Assembly: GCA_009775375.1 (NCBI GenBank)
Contig: VSPO01000085.1
Span: 1-15,355 of the forward strand
From: Muribaculaceae bacterium
GTDB taxonomy: Bacteria; Bacteroidota; Bacteroidia; Bacteroidales; Muribaculaceae
DNA length: 15,355 nucleotides
Reading direction: 5' to 3'
The position numbers and the translations under genes were made by a program. Below, one piece after another: positions 6,988 through 14,267 of this stretch; position 1 is the stretch's first letter, and each line of letters starts with the position of its first letter. Below the pieces are notes generated by a model, which made no database searches, was not told the DNA's origin, and was given only the letters and a program-made list of their open reading frames with translations.

Positions 6988-9120
6988 TCAATCGCCTGCC
7001 TCGAATTTGTAAATGTTGTTGACGTATTCGCGTGCGCCTTTCAGCATTCCTCCCATGTTGGGATTGACGAGCTGGAAGTATTGCTGCTCATATTGCTGGT
7101 CGTTGAAGGGGAATTCCTCTTTCCCTTGCGAAGCCACCTGATAGGCGTAGACTCCGTTGTCGCCCTTCACGAGCACCACCTTGCCGGGCTTTGAGCCTGC
7201 GATGCGGCCAAGCACCTTGGCGTCGGCCACCTGAGGATTGTAGCCGAAACGGAAAGTCGGGTTGTTGGTGCTCTCCACGGCCATTGCCTGTGCAACGCCG
7301 GCCATGCTGCCTGCCTTTGGCTGATACTGCTTGATCATCTCCTCGCCGGCCTTGTCGCGACGGGCCTTGTCGGTGGCGAAGGTCTTCACGTCCTTATTGG
7401 TCAAAGGCACGTAGTCGTCGTATTCCGAAACCACGGCGGCGGCATAGAGAGCCGGGGTCATGGCGTCTTTGCTCTCATAGATGTGGCTGACTTCGCCGGG
7501 GTTGCCGTCGATCATCACCCAACGCACCACCTGACGGCTGTCGGGGTAATAGCTGTTGAGGCCTGCCATGCGGGGCACTGCGGGGGAAGACTCTGAGAGA
7601 CTGAAGTCCTGAATGGTATATCCGGCCTTGGCGGCGTTGGCTGCAAAGCTCTTGAGGTCCTGGTTCTGGTCGAGGAATTTCTCGAGTTTCTCGCGCTCGC
7701 CGTTCACGGTCTTCACACTGGGCTTGAGTTCGTAGGTCACCTCATCATATTCATAGATGTCGACCGGAGCGTTTCTCTTGGCTACTGATGCAAGCACCGA
7801 TCCCTGGGGAGAGCTCATGAGGGTGATATATTTTCCGCCGGCGTTGACGAGGGAGTCAAGCTGTGCGGGCTCTATGGCGCGGGTAGGTCCCTGAGCCGTG
7901 AAAAGCGGAATCCACTGTGCGGGCTGGGCCATAACGCTGTCGGCTCCAAACTTCTTGCTTACAGAGTCGGCGGGAAGACCGCTGTTGAGGCTTGCGAGCA
8001 CCTTGGAGGGGAGCTTGTCGCCGGCCACCTGGACGATGTTGAGCTGGATTGAATCCATTGCCTGCGTGCGACGGCCCATCTTGACGATGGTGAAGCCCTT
8101 TATGTTTTCAGAGACGATCTTGGCTGAGTCGGCGGATGCGGAAAGCACATATTCCCTGACTGCGCCGAGAGGAAGGTCGGAAGCGCGGAGCTGACGGCGG
8201 GTCACGGCCACGCCCTCTTTCTTGAGGTCTTTGCCGACCTGTCCTGCGCTGTCGCGCAGGGATTCCATCGTGCTGACGGCGAGCATACGTGCGTTCTCAC
8301 GGTCGGCCGTGGAGGGGACGATGTTGACGGCGATGAACATCACGTCCTTCGTGGGCTCGTTGACCTTGAAGATGCTCTTGTCGGAGTCGTAAGCCGCCTT
8401 GATGTCGGCGTCGCTGACCTTATATTTCTCTGCGTCGAGCTGTCCGTAAGGATGGAAAGCCATGTTGACGTTGCTTGTCGAGACATAATCATTGTAGAGA
8501 GCCTTCTTGTCGAGGTCGTTGGCCTTGACGGTGCCATAGAGAAGACGCTGGTATTGCTGACGCTTGATCATCTGCTTCGTCTCGCTCTCCATAGCGACCC
8601 ACGCTCTCTGGAAGGGAGCCATCTGAGCGTCGGTAAAGCCGTTTCTCTTGGGATTGAAAATCACCTCGTAGGCCTGCTGCGGAGTCGAAACGCTCAGTCC
8701 GGAGGCATTGAGCTGCTGGATCAGTTCCTGAATGCGGGGATTGATGGGGTTGTCCATGACGAAAAACCGGAGCTGTTCGCCCGAAGTTTCGATTCCGGCG
8801 TTGTCGGCCGCCTGGTCGAGAAGACGCTCGGCCACGAGCTCGTCGAGGGCAAGCTGCGACATGAGCTGGGTGTCGTAGTTGGCATACTGCGCGGGATTCT
8901 GCTTGCGGGCCTGCTCAAGGCGGTTGTTGAGCTCCTCGCGGCGTTGGATGTAGTCGGTGTAATCGATTTTCTTATCGCCGATTTTGGCCACCGTCGTATG
9001 GTCGCCGAAAAGGTTACGGCTGTTTGTCAGGGCATCGCCTACGATGAAGGCAAGCAGCGCCACGCCGATCACGACGATCAGTAAGACTGACTTGCTTCTG
9101 ATTTTCTCTAATGTTGCCAT
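6988..9120 (-). CDS. ppiD: SurA_N/PpiD-like periplasmic chaperone (peptidyl-prolyl isomerase family)
   Basis: A 710-aa protein with one N-terminal membrane anchor (about residues 12-30) after ATLEKIRSKS and a long periplasmic remainder, the architecture of PpiD. Residues about 40-200 match the SurA N-terminal type region (VAKIGDKKIDYTDYIQRR, then helical Gln/Arg-rich segments with ALDELVAERLLDQAA). PpiD assists outer-membrane and periplasmic protein folding near the Sec translocon. I do not see the parvulin active-site block GG-D/E-LG-x-F in the middle of the protein, so isomerase activity is doubtful and a pure chaperone role is likely, as for E. coli PpiD. It has its own promoter at 9224-9254 and a probable terminator at 6905-6952, so it looks monocistronic. 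The symbol is by similarity of architecture. Confidence 0.85.
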   Translation of the reverse strand: MATLEKIRSKSVLLIVVIGVALLAFIVGDALTNSRNLFGDHTTVAKIGDKKIDYTDYIQRREELNNRLEQARKQNPAQYANYDTQLMSQLALDELVAERLLDQAADNAGIETSGEQLRFFVMDNPINPRIQELIQQLNASGLSVSTPQQAYEVIFNPKRNGFTDAQMAPFQRAWVAMESETKQMIKRQQYQRLLYGTVKANDLDKKALYNDYVSTSNVNMAFHPYGQLDAEKYKVSDADIKAAYDSDKSIFKVNEPTKDVMFIAVNIVPSTADRENARMLAVSTMESLRDSAGQVGKDLKKEGVAVTRRQLRASDLPLGAVREYVLSASADSAKIVSENIKGFTIVKMGRRTQAMDSIQLNIVQVAGDKLPSKVLASLNSGLPADSVSKKFGADSVMAQPAQWIPLFTAQGPTRAIEPAQLDSLVNAGGKYITLMSSPQGSVLASVAKRNAPVDIYEYDEVTYELKPSVKTVNGEREKLEKFLDQNQDLKSFAANAAKAGYTIQDFSLSESSPAVPRMAGLNSYYPDSRQVVRWVMIDGNPGEVSHIYESKDAMTPALYAAAVVSEYDDYVPLTNKDVKTFATDKARRDKAGEEMIKQYQPKAGSMAGVAQAMAVESTNNPTFRFGYNPQVADAKVLGRIAGSKPGKVVLVKGDNGVYAYQVASQGKEEFPFNDQQYEQQYFQLVNPNMGGMLKGAREYVNNIYKFEAGD

Positions 9121-9178
9121 TCTGTGCTATAGCTGAAATTTGTGTTGATTAATTCGTTGAAAAAGCCATGGCAGCGAC

Positions 9179-9198
9179 GCGGCTCCTGACGGAGTCGC
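9179..9198 (-). other. Short hairpin in the ppiD-like leader
   Basis: GCGGCTCC, TGAC, GGAGTCGC on the plus strand forms an 8-position stem with one mismatch. It sits in the untranslated leader of the ppiD-like gene, about 60 nt before the ATG. No known motif is recognised. Confidence 0.35.
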
Positions 9199-9223
9199 GC
9201 ACGCCGCGTATGATTTGAGCACG

Positions 9224-9254
9224 CAAAGATAACACTTTTAGCTCAATTCCCCAA
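9224..9254 (-). promoter_or_regulatory. Promoter of the ppiD-like gene
   Basis: The minus strand has TTG (9252-9254), 20 nt, TATCTTTG (9224-9231), an exact TAnnTTTG box with proper spacing. The predicted start near 9217 leaves a leader of about 97 nt. Confidence 0.7.
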
Positions 9255-9305
9255 TTTTGCGGGATAATTATTAAATATTTTTCACCACATTGGCTTTCTC
9301 ATGCC

Positions 9306-9319
9306 TGCCCCGAGGGGCA
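9306..9319 (-). terminator. Short hairpin after metK
   Basis: Perfect inverted repeat TGCCCC/GGGGCA just after the metK stop codon (9321-9323). No T-tract follows on the minus strand, so it may be an RNA-stabilising hairpin more than an intrinsic terminator. Confidence 0.35.
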
Positions 9320-9320
9320 A

Positions 9321-10643
9321 TCAGGCGAGTCCAAAGGCTTTTTTGATGTCGTCGACGCGGTCGGTCTTTTCCCATGTGAAGAGCTCCACTTCGCGCTCTA
9401 TAGACTCCGTCTCGTAGCGTGAACGGAAACGCTTTGTGACGGTGCGCGGCTGCTGGCCCATGTGGCCGTATGCGGCGGTCTCGCGATAGATGGGGTTGCG
9501 AAGTTTCAGCTCCTGTTCGATGGCGCCGGGACGAAGGTCGAAGAGTTCTTTGATCTTTTCCGCTATCTCGGGGTCGGTCAGCCCGGGGGCTGCCGTGCCA
9601 TAGGTGTCGACGAAAATGCTGACCGGGCTTGCCACGCCGATGGCGTAGCTGACCTGCACGAGCATCTCGCGGGCCACGCCGGCCTTCACCATGTTCTTGG
9701 CGATGTGGCGGCAGGCATAGGCGGCCGAACGGTCCACCTTCGAGGGATCCTTCCCCGAAAATGCGCCTCCACCGTGGGCTCCGCGCCCTCCGTAGGTGTC
9801 AACGATGATTTTGCGCCCGGTCAGGCCGGTGTCGGCATGAGGGCCGCCGAGCACGAATTTGCCGGTCGGGTTGACGTGGAGCACGATGTCGTCGTCGAAA
9901 AGGGCCTTCACGTTTTCAGGGAGCTTGGCTATGACCCTGGGGAGAAGCACCTCCTTCACGTCTTTCCTGATTTTTTCGAGCATCTCCTCGTCGGCCCTGT
10001 CGCGTGCCTGGTCGGAGTCGTCGAGAGGGGTGATGAAATCGTCGTGCTGGGTGGAGACCACTATCGTGTGGATTCTTTTCGGGGTGCGGTCGTCGTTATA
10101 TTCCACTGTCACCTGGCTTTTGGAGTCGGGACGTAGATAGGTCTTCAGTTTCCCCTTGCGGTAGTAGACCATCTCTTTCCCCTCCCTGCGGATGTCGGAG
10201 AGTTCGCGGAGCAGGAGGTGGGCAAGGTCAAGGGTCAGCGGCATGAGGTTTTCGGTCTCGTCTACGGCGTAGCCGAACATCATACCCTGGTCGCCGGCAC
10301 CCTGTTCAAGCTTCTCGCCGCGTGCCACTCCACGGTTGATGTCGCCGCTCTGCTCGTGTATTGCGGAAAGGATGCCGAGAGAGTCGCCGTCGAAACGGAA
10401 AGCCCCGCGGTCGTAGCCTATCTCTTTGATAAGGTTGCGCGTCGCGCTGTGGATGTCGACGTAAGCGTCGCTCCTGACCTCTCCGGCCACCACCACCTGG
10501 CCGGTGGTGCAGAGCGTCTCGATTGCCACGTGGCTTTCAGGGTCGCGCGCAAGGAATTCGTCGAGAAGAAGGTCGCTTATTTGGTCCGACACCTTGTCGG
10601 GATGACCTTCCGAAACTGATTCAGATGTGAATAGATAGCTCAT
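9321..10643 (-). CDS. metK: S-adenosylmethionine synthetase
   Basis: A 440-aa enzyme making S-adenosylmethionine from ATP and methionine in the cytoplasm. Signature segments: SESVSEGHPDKVSDQISD at the N-terminus (His14 and Asp16 at the active site), GAGDQGMMFGY (115-125) and GGGAFSGKDPSKVDRSAAY in the second half with the phosphate-binding Lys. The length is greater than the roughly 385 aa of E. coli MetK because of inserts in the middle (about 150-240), typical of longer Bacteroidetes forms as far as I recall. The gene stands alone: an upstream consensus promoter (10923-10953), a 270-nt leader with a SAM-II-type riboswitch and terminator, and a hairpin right after the stop. Feedback control by its product is therefore the likely regulation. 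Confidence 0.97.
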   Translation of the reverse strand: MSYLFTSESVSEGHPDKVSDQISDLLLDEFLARDPESHVAIETLCTTGQVVVAGEVRSDAYVDIHSATRNLIKEIGYDRGAFRFDGDSLGILSAIHEQSGDINRGVARGEKLEQGAGDQGMMFGYAVDETENLMPLTLDLAHLLLRELSDIRREGKEMVYYRKGKLKTYLRPDSKSQVTVEYNDDRTPKRIHTIVVSTQHDDFITPLDDSDQARDRADEEMLEKIRKDVKEVLLPRVIAKLPENVKALFDDDIVLHVNPTGKFVLGGPHADTGLTGRKIIVDTYGGRGAHGGGAFSGKDPSKVDRSAAYACRHIAKNMVKAGVAREMLVQVSYAIGVASPVSIFVDTYGTAAPGLTDPEIAEKIKELFDLRPGAIEQELKLRNPIYRETAAYGHMGQQPRTVTKRFRSRYETESIEREVELFTWEKTDRVDDIKKAFGLA

Positions 10644-10732
10644 ATTATGTTGTCTTTGTTTTTTATTTTGTTCTCTTTGTTTCTGTGTCGCATGTCTAAG
10701 TTCACCCTACCGTCCAAAATGCTTTCAGGCAT

Positions 10733-10778
10733 AAAAAAAGGAGCAATCGGAAGGAATCATGACTCTTGCCGAATGCTC
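10733..10778 (-). terminator. Attenuator terminator in the metK leader
   Basis: On the minus strand GAGCATTCGG (10769-10778) pairs with CCGATTGCTC (10741-10750) with one T/T mismatch. This is followed by a C and seven T (10733-10739), a classical intrinsic terminator located about 90 nt before the metK ATG. Its 5' arm contains AGCATT, complementary to AATGCT in the riboswitch 3' strand. Confidence 0.75.
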
Positions 10779-10789
10779 TGCCCCAACCC

Positions 10790-10813
10790 TCCGGGCCGTC
10801 GCGACGGTCCGGA
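10790..10813 (-). other. GC-rich hairpin between aptamer and attenuator
   Basis: On the minus strand TCCGG, A, CCGTCG is followed directly by CGACGG, C, CCGGA: an 11-bp stem with one A/C mismatch and practically no loop. It sits between the SAM-II aptamer and the terminator and may act as a spacer, a pause site or part of the switch. Confidence 0.6.
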
Positions 10814-10831
10814 AAGAGGATAAACCTAAAA

Positions 10832-10886
10832 GTGCAGTTTTAGCATTTTTTCAAGTGGTTGCAAGCAGCCAAATTTTTCCACTCCT
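10832..10886 (-). ncRNA. SAM-II-type riboswitch in the metK leader
   Basis: Minus-strand RNA with P1 AGTGG (10879-10883) pairing with CCACT (10854-10858). The loop contains ATTTGGCTGCTTGCA, including the AUUU and CUUGCA elements of SAM-II; an A-rich joiner leads to TGCTAAAA (10838-10845). The TTGCA next to P1 pairs with TGCTA across a U/U step, the H-type pseudoknot (P2) expected for SAM-II. Similar strings occur in the published SAM-II RNAs of metA/metX leaders. Its position in front of metK, the SAM-producing enzyme, strongly supports SAM sensing. The 3' P2 strand can alternatively pair with the downstream attenuator. Confidence 0.8.
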
Positions 10887-10891
10887 GCATA

Positions 10892-10910
10892 AGGCTTCCC
10901 GAAGGAGGCC
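10892..10910 (-). other. Promoter-proximal hairpin of the metK leader
   Basis: GGCCTCC, TTCG, GGAAGCC on the minus strand folds with one C/A mismatch around a TTCG loop. It starts about 6 nt after the predicted transcription start and probably protects the 5' end or insulates the aptamer. Confidence 0.45.
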
Positions 10911-10922
10911 GATTTGCATGTG

Positions 10923-10953
10923 CAAAGTTAATCATTTTTCTCAAGACGACAAA
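10923..10953 (-). promoter_or_regulatory. metK promoter
   Basis: Minus strand TTTG (10950-10953), 19 nt, TAACTTTG (10923-10930): perfect fit to the Bacteroidetes promoter consensus. The predicted start is near 10916. The -33 box overlaps the T-tract of the tRNA-Pro terminator. Confidence 0.8.
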
Positions 10954-10988
10954 AAAAGCTGCAAATCTTTTTGAAGACTTGCAGCTTT
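10951..10988 (-). terminator. Intrinsic terminator of tRNA-Pro
   Basis: AAAGCTGCAA and TTGCAGCTTT form a 10-bp stem on the minus strand, with further TCTT/AAGA pairing inside, followed by an unbroken run of T (10951-10957). It begins 4 nt after the tRNA. Confidence 0.85.
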
Positions 10989-10991
10989 CTG

Positions 10992-11065
10992 TCGGGGTGA
11001 GGCGACTCGAACGCCCGACCTCTACGTCCCGAACGTAGCGCGCTAACCAACTGTGCTACACCCCG
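10992..11065 (-). tRNA. tRNA-Pro (anticodon CGG)
   Basis: A 74-nt cloverleaf on the minus strand. The acceptor stem CGGGGTG pairs with CACCCCG, discriminator A. The D-arm contains AGCACAGTTGGTTAGCGC and the anticodon arm CTACG-TTCGGGA-CGTAG with anticodon CGG. The T-arm loop contains TTCGAGT. The CCA end is not encoded. It decodes CCG proline codons. A consensus promoter lies just upstream and a strong terminator just downstream, so it is a single-gene unit. Confidence 0.96.
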
Positions 11066-11081
11066 ATTGCCTTAGCGGCTG

Positions 11082-11112
11082 CAAAGTTAGTCATTTTTTG
11101 CGAGACTACAAA
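11082..11112 (-). promoter_or_regulatory. tRNA-Pro promoter
   Basis: Minus strand TTTG (11109-11112), 19 nt, TAACTTTG (11082-11089), a perfect consensus match. The predicted start near 11075 is about 10 nt before the tRNA 5' end. Confidence 0.8.
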
Positions 11113-11127
11113 ACTTTTTCAGAAATT

Positions 11128-11172
11128 ATTGGAGATTTTCAATAAAAAAAGTTGAGATAAGCCCTCCTGCCC
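11128..11172 (-). terminator. Possible weak terminator of the barrel-protein operon
   Basis: After the barrel gene the minus strand reads ATAAG, a purine-rich stretch, CTTAT, CTCAA and then seven T. The stem is only 5-6 bp, so this is tentative. Confidence 0.3.
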
Positions 11173-11175
11173 TCC

Positions 11176-13515
11176 TTATTCCTTGTTCAACCGGGAATCA
11201 TCGAGAGGATTTTCGATTTTCTTCTTCCTGAATTTCTTCCCCGACGAGAAGGAATAGCTGGCCATCAAGGAGACCGTCGCATAGTCTTTGCTCCGGCTTT
11301 TGCGATAGAATGTGCCATCGCTACTTGTGTTGCCGCTTTTGAGCTGGAGGATATTATCTGCCGAAAGGAAAAGCGACCATGACTTGCCGATAGACTTGCC
11401 GATAGTCAGCGAAAGGTCTGCAAAGGGAGTCATGCGGATATTTCCGATCTGCATAGGCGTATAATAGTATCCGTTGACCGACACGGTGAATCTTTTGGGC
11501 AGCGTCAGGAATGAATAAAGCTGACTTTGGAAAACATGGTTGACGCGGTAGCTCTCTCCGGGAGCCATCTTGCGCGACTGACAGAGATACACCAATGTCC
11601 CTCCGATTGTCCAGTTTTTAAGAGGCGAGACCCGGCCCGTAAAGTAGACGTTGAGATTCCGTTCATGCCCGAGGTTGCCATAAGTCAGATATAGTCTGTC
11701 AGGAAATTTCGGATCGGTGGCAAACATCTGACGGATGGGATTGGAAATGTCCGACCAACTTGCCCCGAGGGTAAATCTCTTTGCAATCAGAAAGCTAAGG
11801 CTTACGGAGTTGGTGATCGACGAGACAAGGTTGAGGTTGCCCACCGTATATGTATAATCGGAGAATTGCCTCACGAGAGGACTTTGCTGCCAGAACGTCG
11901 GGCGTTTCACCCTTCTCGTGTAATTGGCGCTCATATTGAGCGAGCCGTCGCGCAGCAATGGCAAAGATACGAAAGCCGAAGGGAACAGTCCGGTCTCTTT
12001 CCTGTGCAGTCCCGTGCCCGATGTCCTGTAGTGCTCTGCACGAAGACCGGCCCTGACCGATACAATCCCGATCTTACCGGGAACGGAGACGTATAAAGCG
12101 GATATGTTCTCGCGGTAGGAGGCGTCGTAGTCATATCGGAGGTCGGGAATCATCTCCCCGTCGGAAAGGTATGTGTGCGTCGCCTTGTTGCCCACGGTGT
12201 TGTATGTATGCTTGACTCCGGCAAGCAGTTTCCAAACTTTCGTGAAATTCTTTTGTATTCTGACCTCTCCGTTGACGTTGGTCAGGTCGGCGTCGAGTCT
12301 GACGTCGTAGATTGAGTCGAGCGAAGGCTTGTGAGCCTCGTTGTCTTCGACGGTGGAATTGTCGCGGTAGGTGACGCCTCCGAGGATTTTCAGCAGCGAA
12401 CCTTTGGAGTCGAGCGTATGGTTGAAATTCACTCGTGCGTCCACGCTGTTGTCAGTATTCCGTGCTGAATATTTGCCTCGGGTCATGCTTGTCTCCGCCA
12501 AGTCTTTGGGGGTTATAAGGGATTGTGAATTACTGCGGCTGTGACCCGACGACAGCGTGTATTCAGCCTCCACTCCGAGAGAGGTGCGGGAGGTGAAGTC
12601 GTAGACTCCGGAGAGGAGCACATTGGGATTGAAGGAATGCGATCGGCTTCGGTTGTCAGTATGTATGCTGGTGCCTGTTGTCTTGTTCTCAGATTCTTCG
12701 GTCGACGAACCTTTACTCAGCGCTACGGTGCGCAGGCCGGCAAGAAGATTGAACGTCAACTTGTTCCTGCGGCTCAGGAAATTGATGGTCGGAGTAAAGG
12801 AGAAATCCCTCTCGCCCCCTCTGACGGAAAGGCTGGCAGAGCCGTTATGTCCGTCGGTGTTCTGCTTTTTGAGATTGATTTTTATCACTCCTCCTCCGAA
12901 GGAAGCTGAATATTCCGCCCCTGCAACAGGAATGACCTCCACGCTTGTGACCGTGGAGGCCGGGATGCTTTGCAGGTAATTATACAGCCTTTCTCCCGTC
13001 ATTTTGACGCGGCGGTCGTTGATATAGACCTGCGTGCCCGATTTCCCAAGCACTGAGAGCGTGCGGCGGTCGAGCCATACACCCGGTGCGGTCTGAAGCA
13101 CCTGCGATATGTTCTTCCCTTTGCTCATGGGGTCGGAATTTAGATTGAGGATGAATCTGTCGGCCTCATACGTGATAGGTTTGCCGGTGACTACCAGCTC
13201 CTGCAATTCCGCCGTTGCGGGGTGAAGAAATATGGTGTCGGGGAAAGCCGTTGGGTTGATTCCTATTGTCAGGGGTTTAAAACCGGTCAGTGTGAATCTA
13301 AGGCCGGTTGTCTCTGCATTGGTTGGTATCGTAAAATGGCCGAGGCTGTCGGTGAAGACGCCTGTTTGTGGAATGGAATCGCGCAAGGATGCCACGGTGA
13401 CAAACTCAAGAGGCCGGCGGTCGGTGTCTGCCACCACTCCGGAGATTTGTCGCGCGAGGGCGAATGACGTTGTTGCAAACGCCATTATTGAGAGGAGATA
13501 TTGTTTTCGTCTCAT
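11176..13515 (-). CDS. TonB-dependent-receptor-like outer-membrane beta-barrel protein
   Basis: A 779-aa protein with a Sec signal peptide (cleavage probably after ALA at residue 21). A carboxypeptidase-regulatory-like domain follows (about 23-105; ISGVVADTDRRPLEFVTV, DSLGHFTI). A plug domain comes next (about 108-225: ELVVTGKPI, then ISQVLQTAPGVWLD, YINDRRV, SVEVIPVAGAEYSASFGGGVIKI). A long barrel of alternating strands runs to the C-terminus, in the style of the outer-membrane beta-barrel family 3 (OMP_b-brl_3). No SusD-like partner is present. It lies 13 nt after the lipoprotein gene, so it is probably co-expressed with it and with gwsS. It could export or import the RiPP or its processed form, but no substrate can be read from sequence. 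A basic tail (KKFRKKKIENP) follows the last strand. Confidence 0.88.
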   Translation of the reverse strand: MRRKQYLLSIMAFATTSFALARQISGVVADTDRRPLEFVTVASLRDSIPQTGVFTDSLGHFTIPTNAETTGLRFTLTGFKPLTIGINPTAFPDTIFLHPATAELQELVVTGKPITYEADRFILNLNSDPMSKGKNISQVLQTAPGVWLDRRTLSVLGKSGTQVYINDRRVKMTGERLYNYLQSIPASTVTSVEVIPVAGAEYSASFGGGVIKINLKKQNTDGHNGSASLSVRGGERDFSFTPTINFLSRRNKLTFNLLAGLRTVALSKGSSTEESENKTTGTSIHTDNRSRSHSFNPNVLLSGVYDFTSRTSLGVEAEYTLSSGHSRSNSQSLITPKDLAETSMTRGKYSARNTDNSVDARVNFNHTLDSKGSLLKILGGVTYRDNSTVEDNEAHKPSLDSIYDVRLDADLTNVNGEVRIQKNFTKVWKLLAGVKHTYNTVGNKATHTYLSDGEMIPDLRYDYDASYRENISALYVSVPGKIGIVSVRAGLRAEHYRTSGTGLHRKETGLFPSAFVSLPLLRDGSLNMSANYTRRVKRPTFWQQSPLVRQFSDYTYTVGNLNLVSSITNSVSLSFLIAKRFTLGASWSDISNPIRQMFATDPKFPDRLYLTYGNLGHERNLNVYFTGRVSPLKNWTIGGTLVYLCQSRKMAPGESYRVNHVFQSQLYSFLTLPKRFTVSVNGYYYTPMQIGNIRMTPFADLSLTIGKSIGKSWSLFLSADNILQLKSGNTSSDGTFYRKSRSKDYATVSLMASYSFSSGKKFRKKKIENPLDDSRLNKE

Positions 13516-13528
13516 GGTCGTTGGCTTG

Positions 13529-14263
13529 TCATTTGGAGTCCTTTAGTTTTTGGAGCTTCTGTCCGAGGTCGTAGTTGAGGAGGGAGATGTTTTTGCGGCG
13601 AACCATATCCCATCCTACAGGCTCTACCATGGAAGGGGATGAATAGTCCATGACGCGGCGCGACAAGGCATGGTGGCCGAATGGTTCGGCAATTTTCTCC
13701 ACCTCTTTCGTCGGGGTCTGCAAAATCGTGATCATGGCAATCTTCCTGCGTCCGTAGGGGAAACGGTCAACGGCCACAAGCCTTTTCTTTCCTTTGTTGA
13801 GATAGACGTTGGTATACATCTCGCTGCGGTCGTCTTTGACCACGTTCATGTCGAAAACGTTGAGCATTGAGATTCTTTTCCCATCAAAAGAGGTATAGAC
13901 AGAGGGCACAATGTCTCTGTCGTCGTCACGATACGTGACCACCACCTTTTGCTCCGTCGGGACGTATAGCAACACAGAATCCACATCGAGTCCGCAGTCG
14001 GCGATCACGCCGGCAAGGTAATTCCTCAGACCCGGATAACGGTCGATAGCGACATTGCTGCCCAACAGAGGCGTATGATTGCTCAACTGATAATTGTCGA
14101 AATTAAAGACCCACGACAGCTTCTTATCATGCACATACTTAGTGGAATCATTAAGCCTCCACTCATAATCCGCAAAAGGAATGCCCTTCGAGCTTGAACA
14201 AGAGCAAGCCAAAACAGCCACCACAAAAGAGAAGATGCTCAAAAAAAGTTTTTTATACTTCAT
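13529..14263 (-). CDS. Lipoprotein of unknown function in the gwsS operon
   Basis: A 244-aa protein with a lipoprotein signal (KYKK, hydrophobic run, VLAC with Cys20 as the likely lipidated residue, a second Cys at 22). I do not recognise the mature domain. It is soluble and rich in aromatic and charged residues, with segments such as VLLYVPTEQKVVVTYRDDDRD, an RFPYGRRKIAMITIL strand and a GHHALSRRVMDY region. The start is 4 nt after the gwsS stop and the stop is 13 nt before the barrel gene, so it belongs to the same transcript. The first part of the gene is AT-rich like gwsS and the rest is closer to the barrel gene. A periplasmic or outer-membrane accessory of the barrel protein is plausible; this is inference. 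Confidence 0.8.
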   Translation of the reverse strand: MKYKKLFLSIFSFVVAVLACSCSSSKGIPFADYEWRLNDSTKYVHDKKLSWVFNFDNYQLSNHTPLLGSNVAIDRYPGLRNYLAGVIADCGLDVDSVLLYVPTEQKVVVTYRDDDRDIVPSVYTSFDGKRISMLNVFDMNVVKDDRSEMYTNVYLNKGKKRLVAVDRFPYGRRKIAMITILQTPTKEVEKIAEPFGHHALSRRVMDYSSPSMVEPVGWDMVRRKNISLLNYDLGQKLQKLKDSK

Positions 14264-14267
14264 ATAG

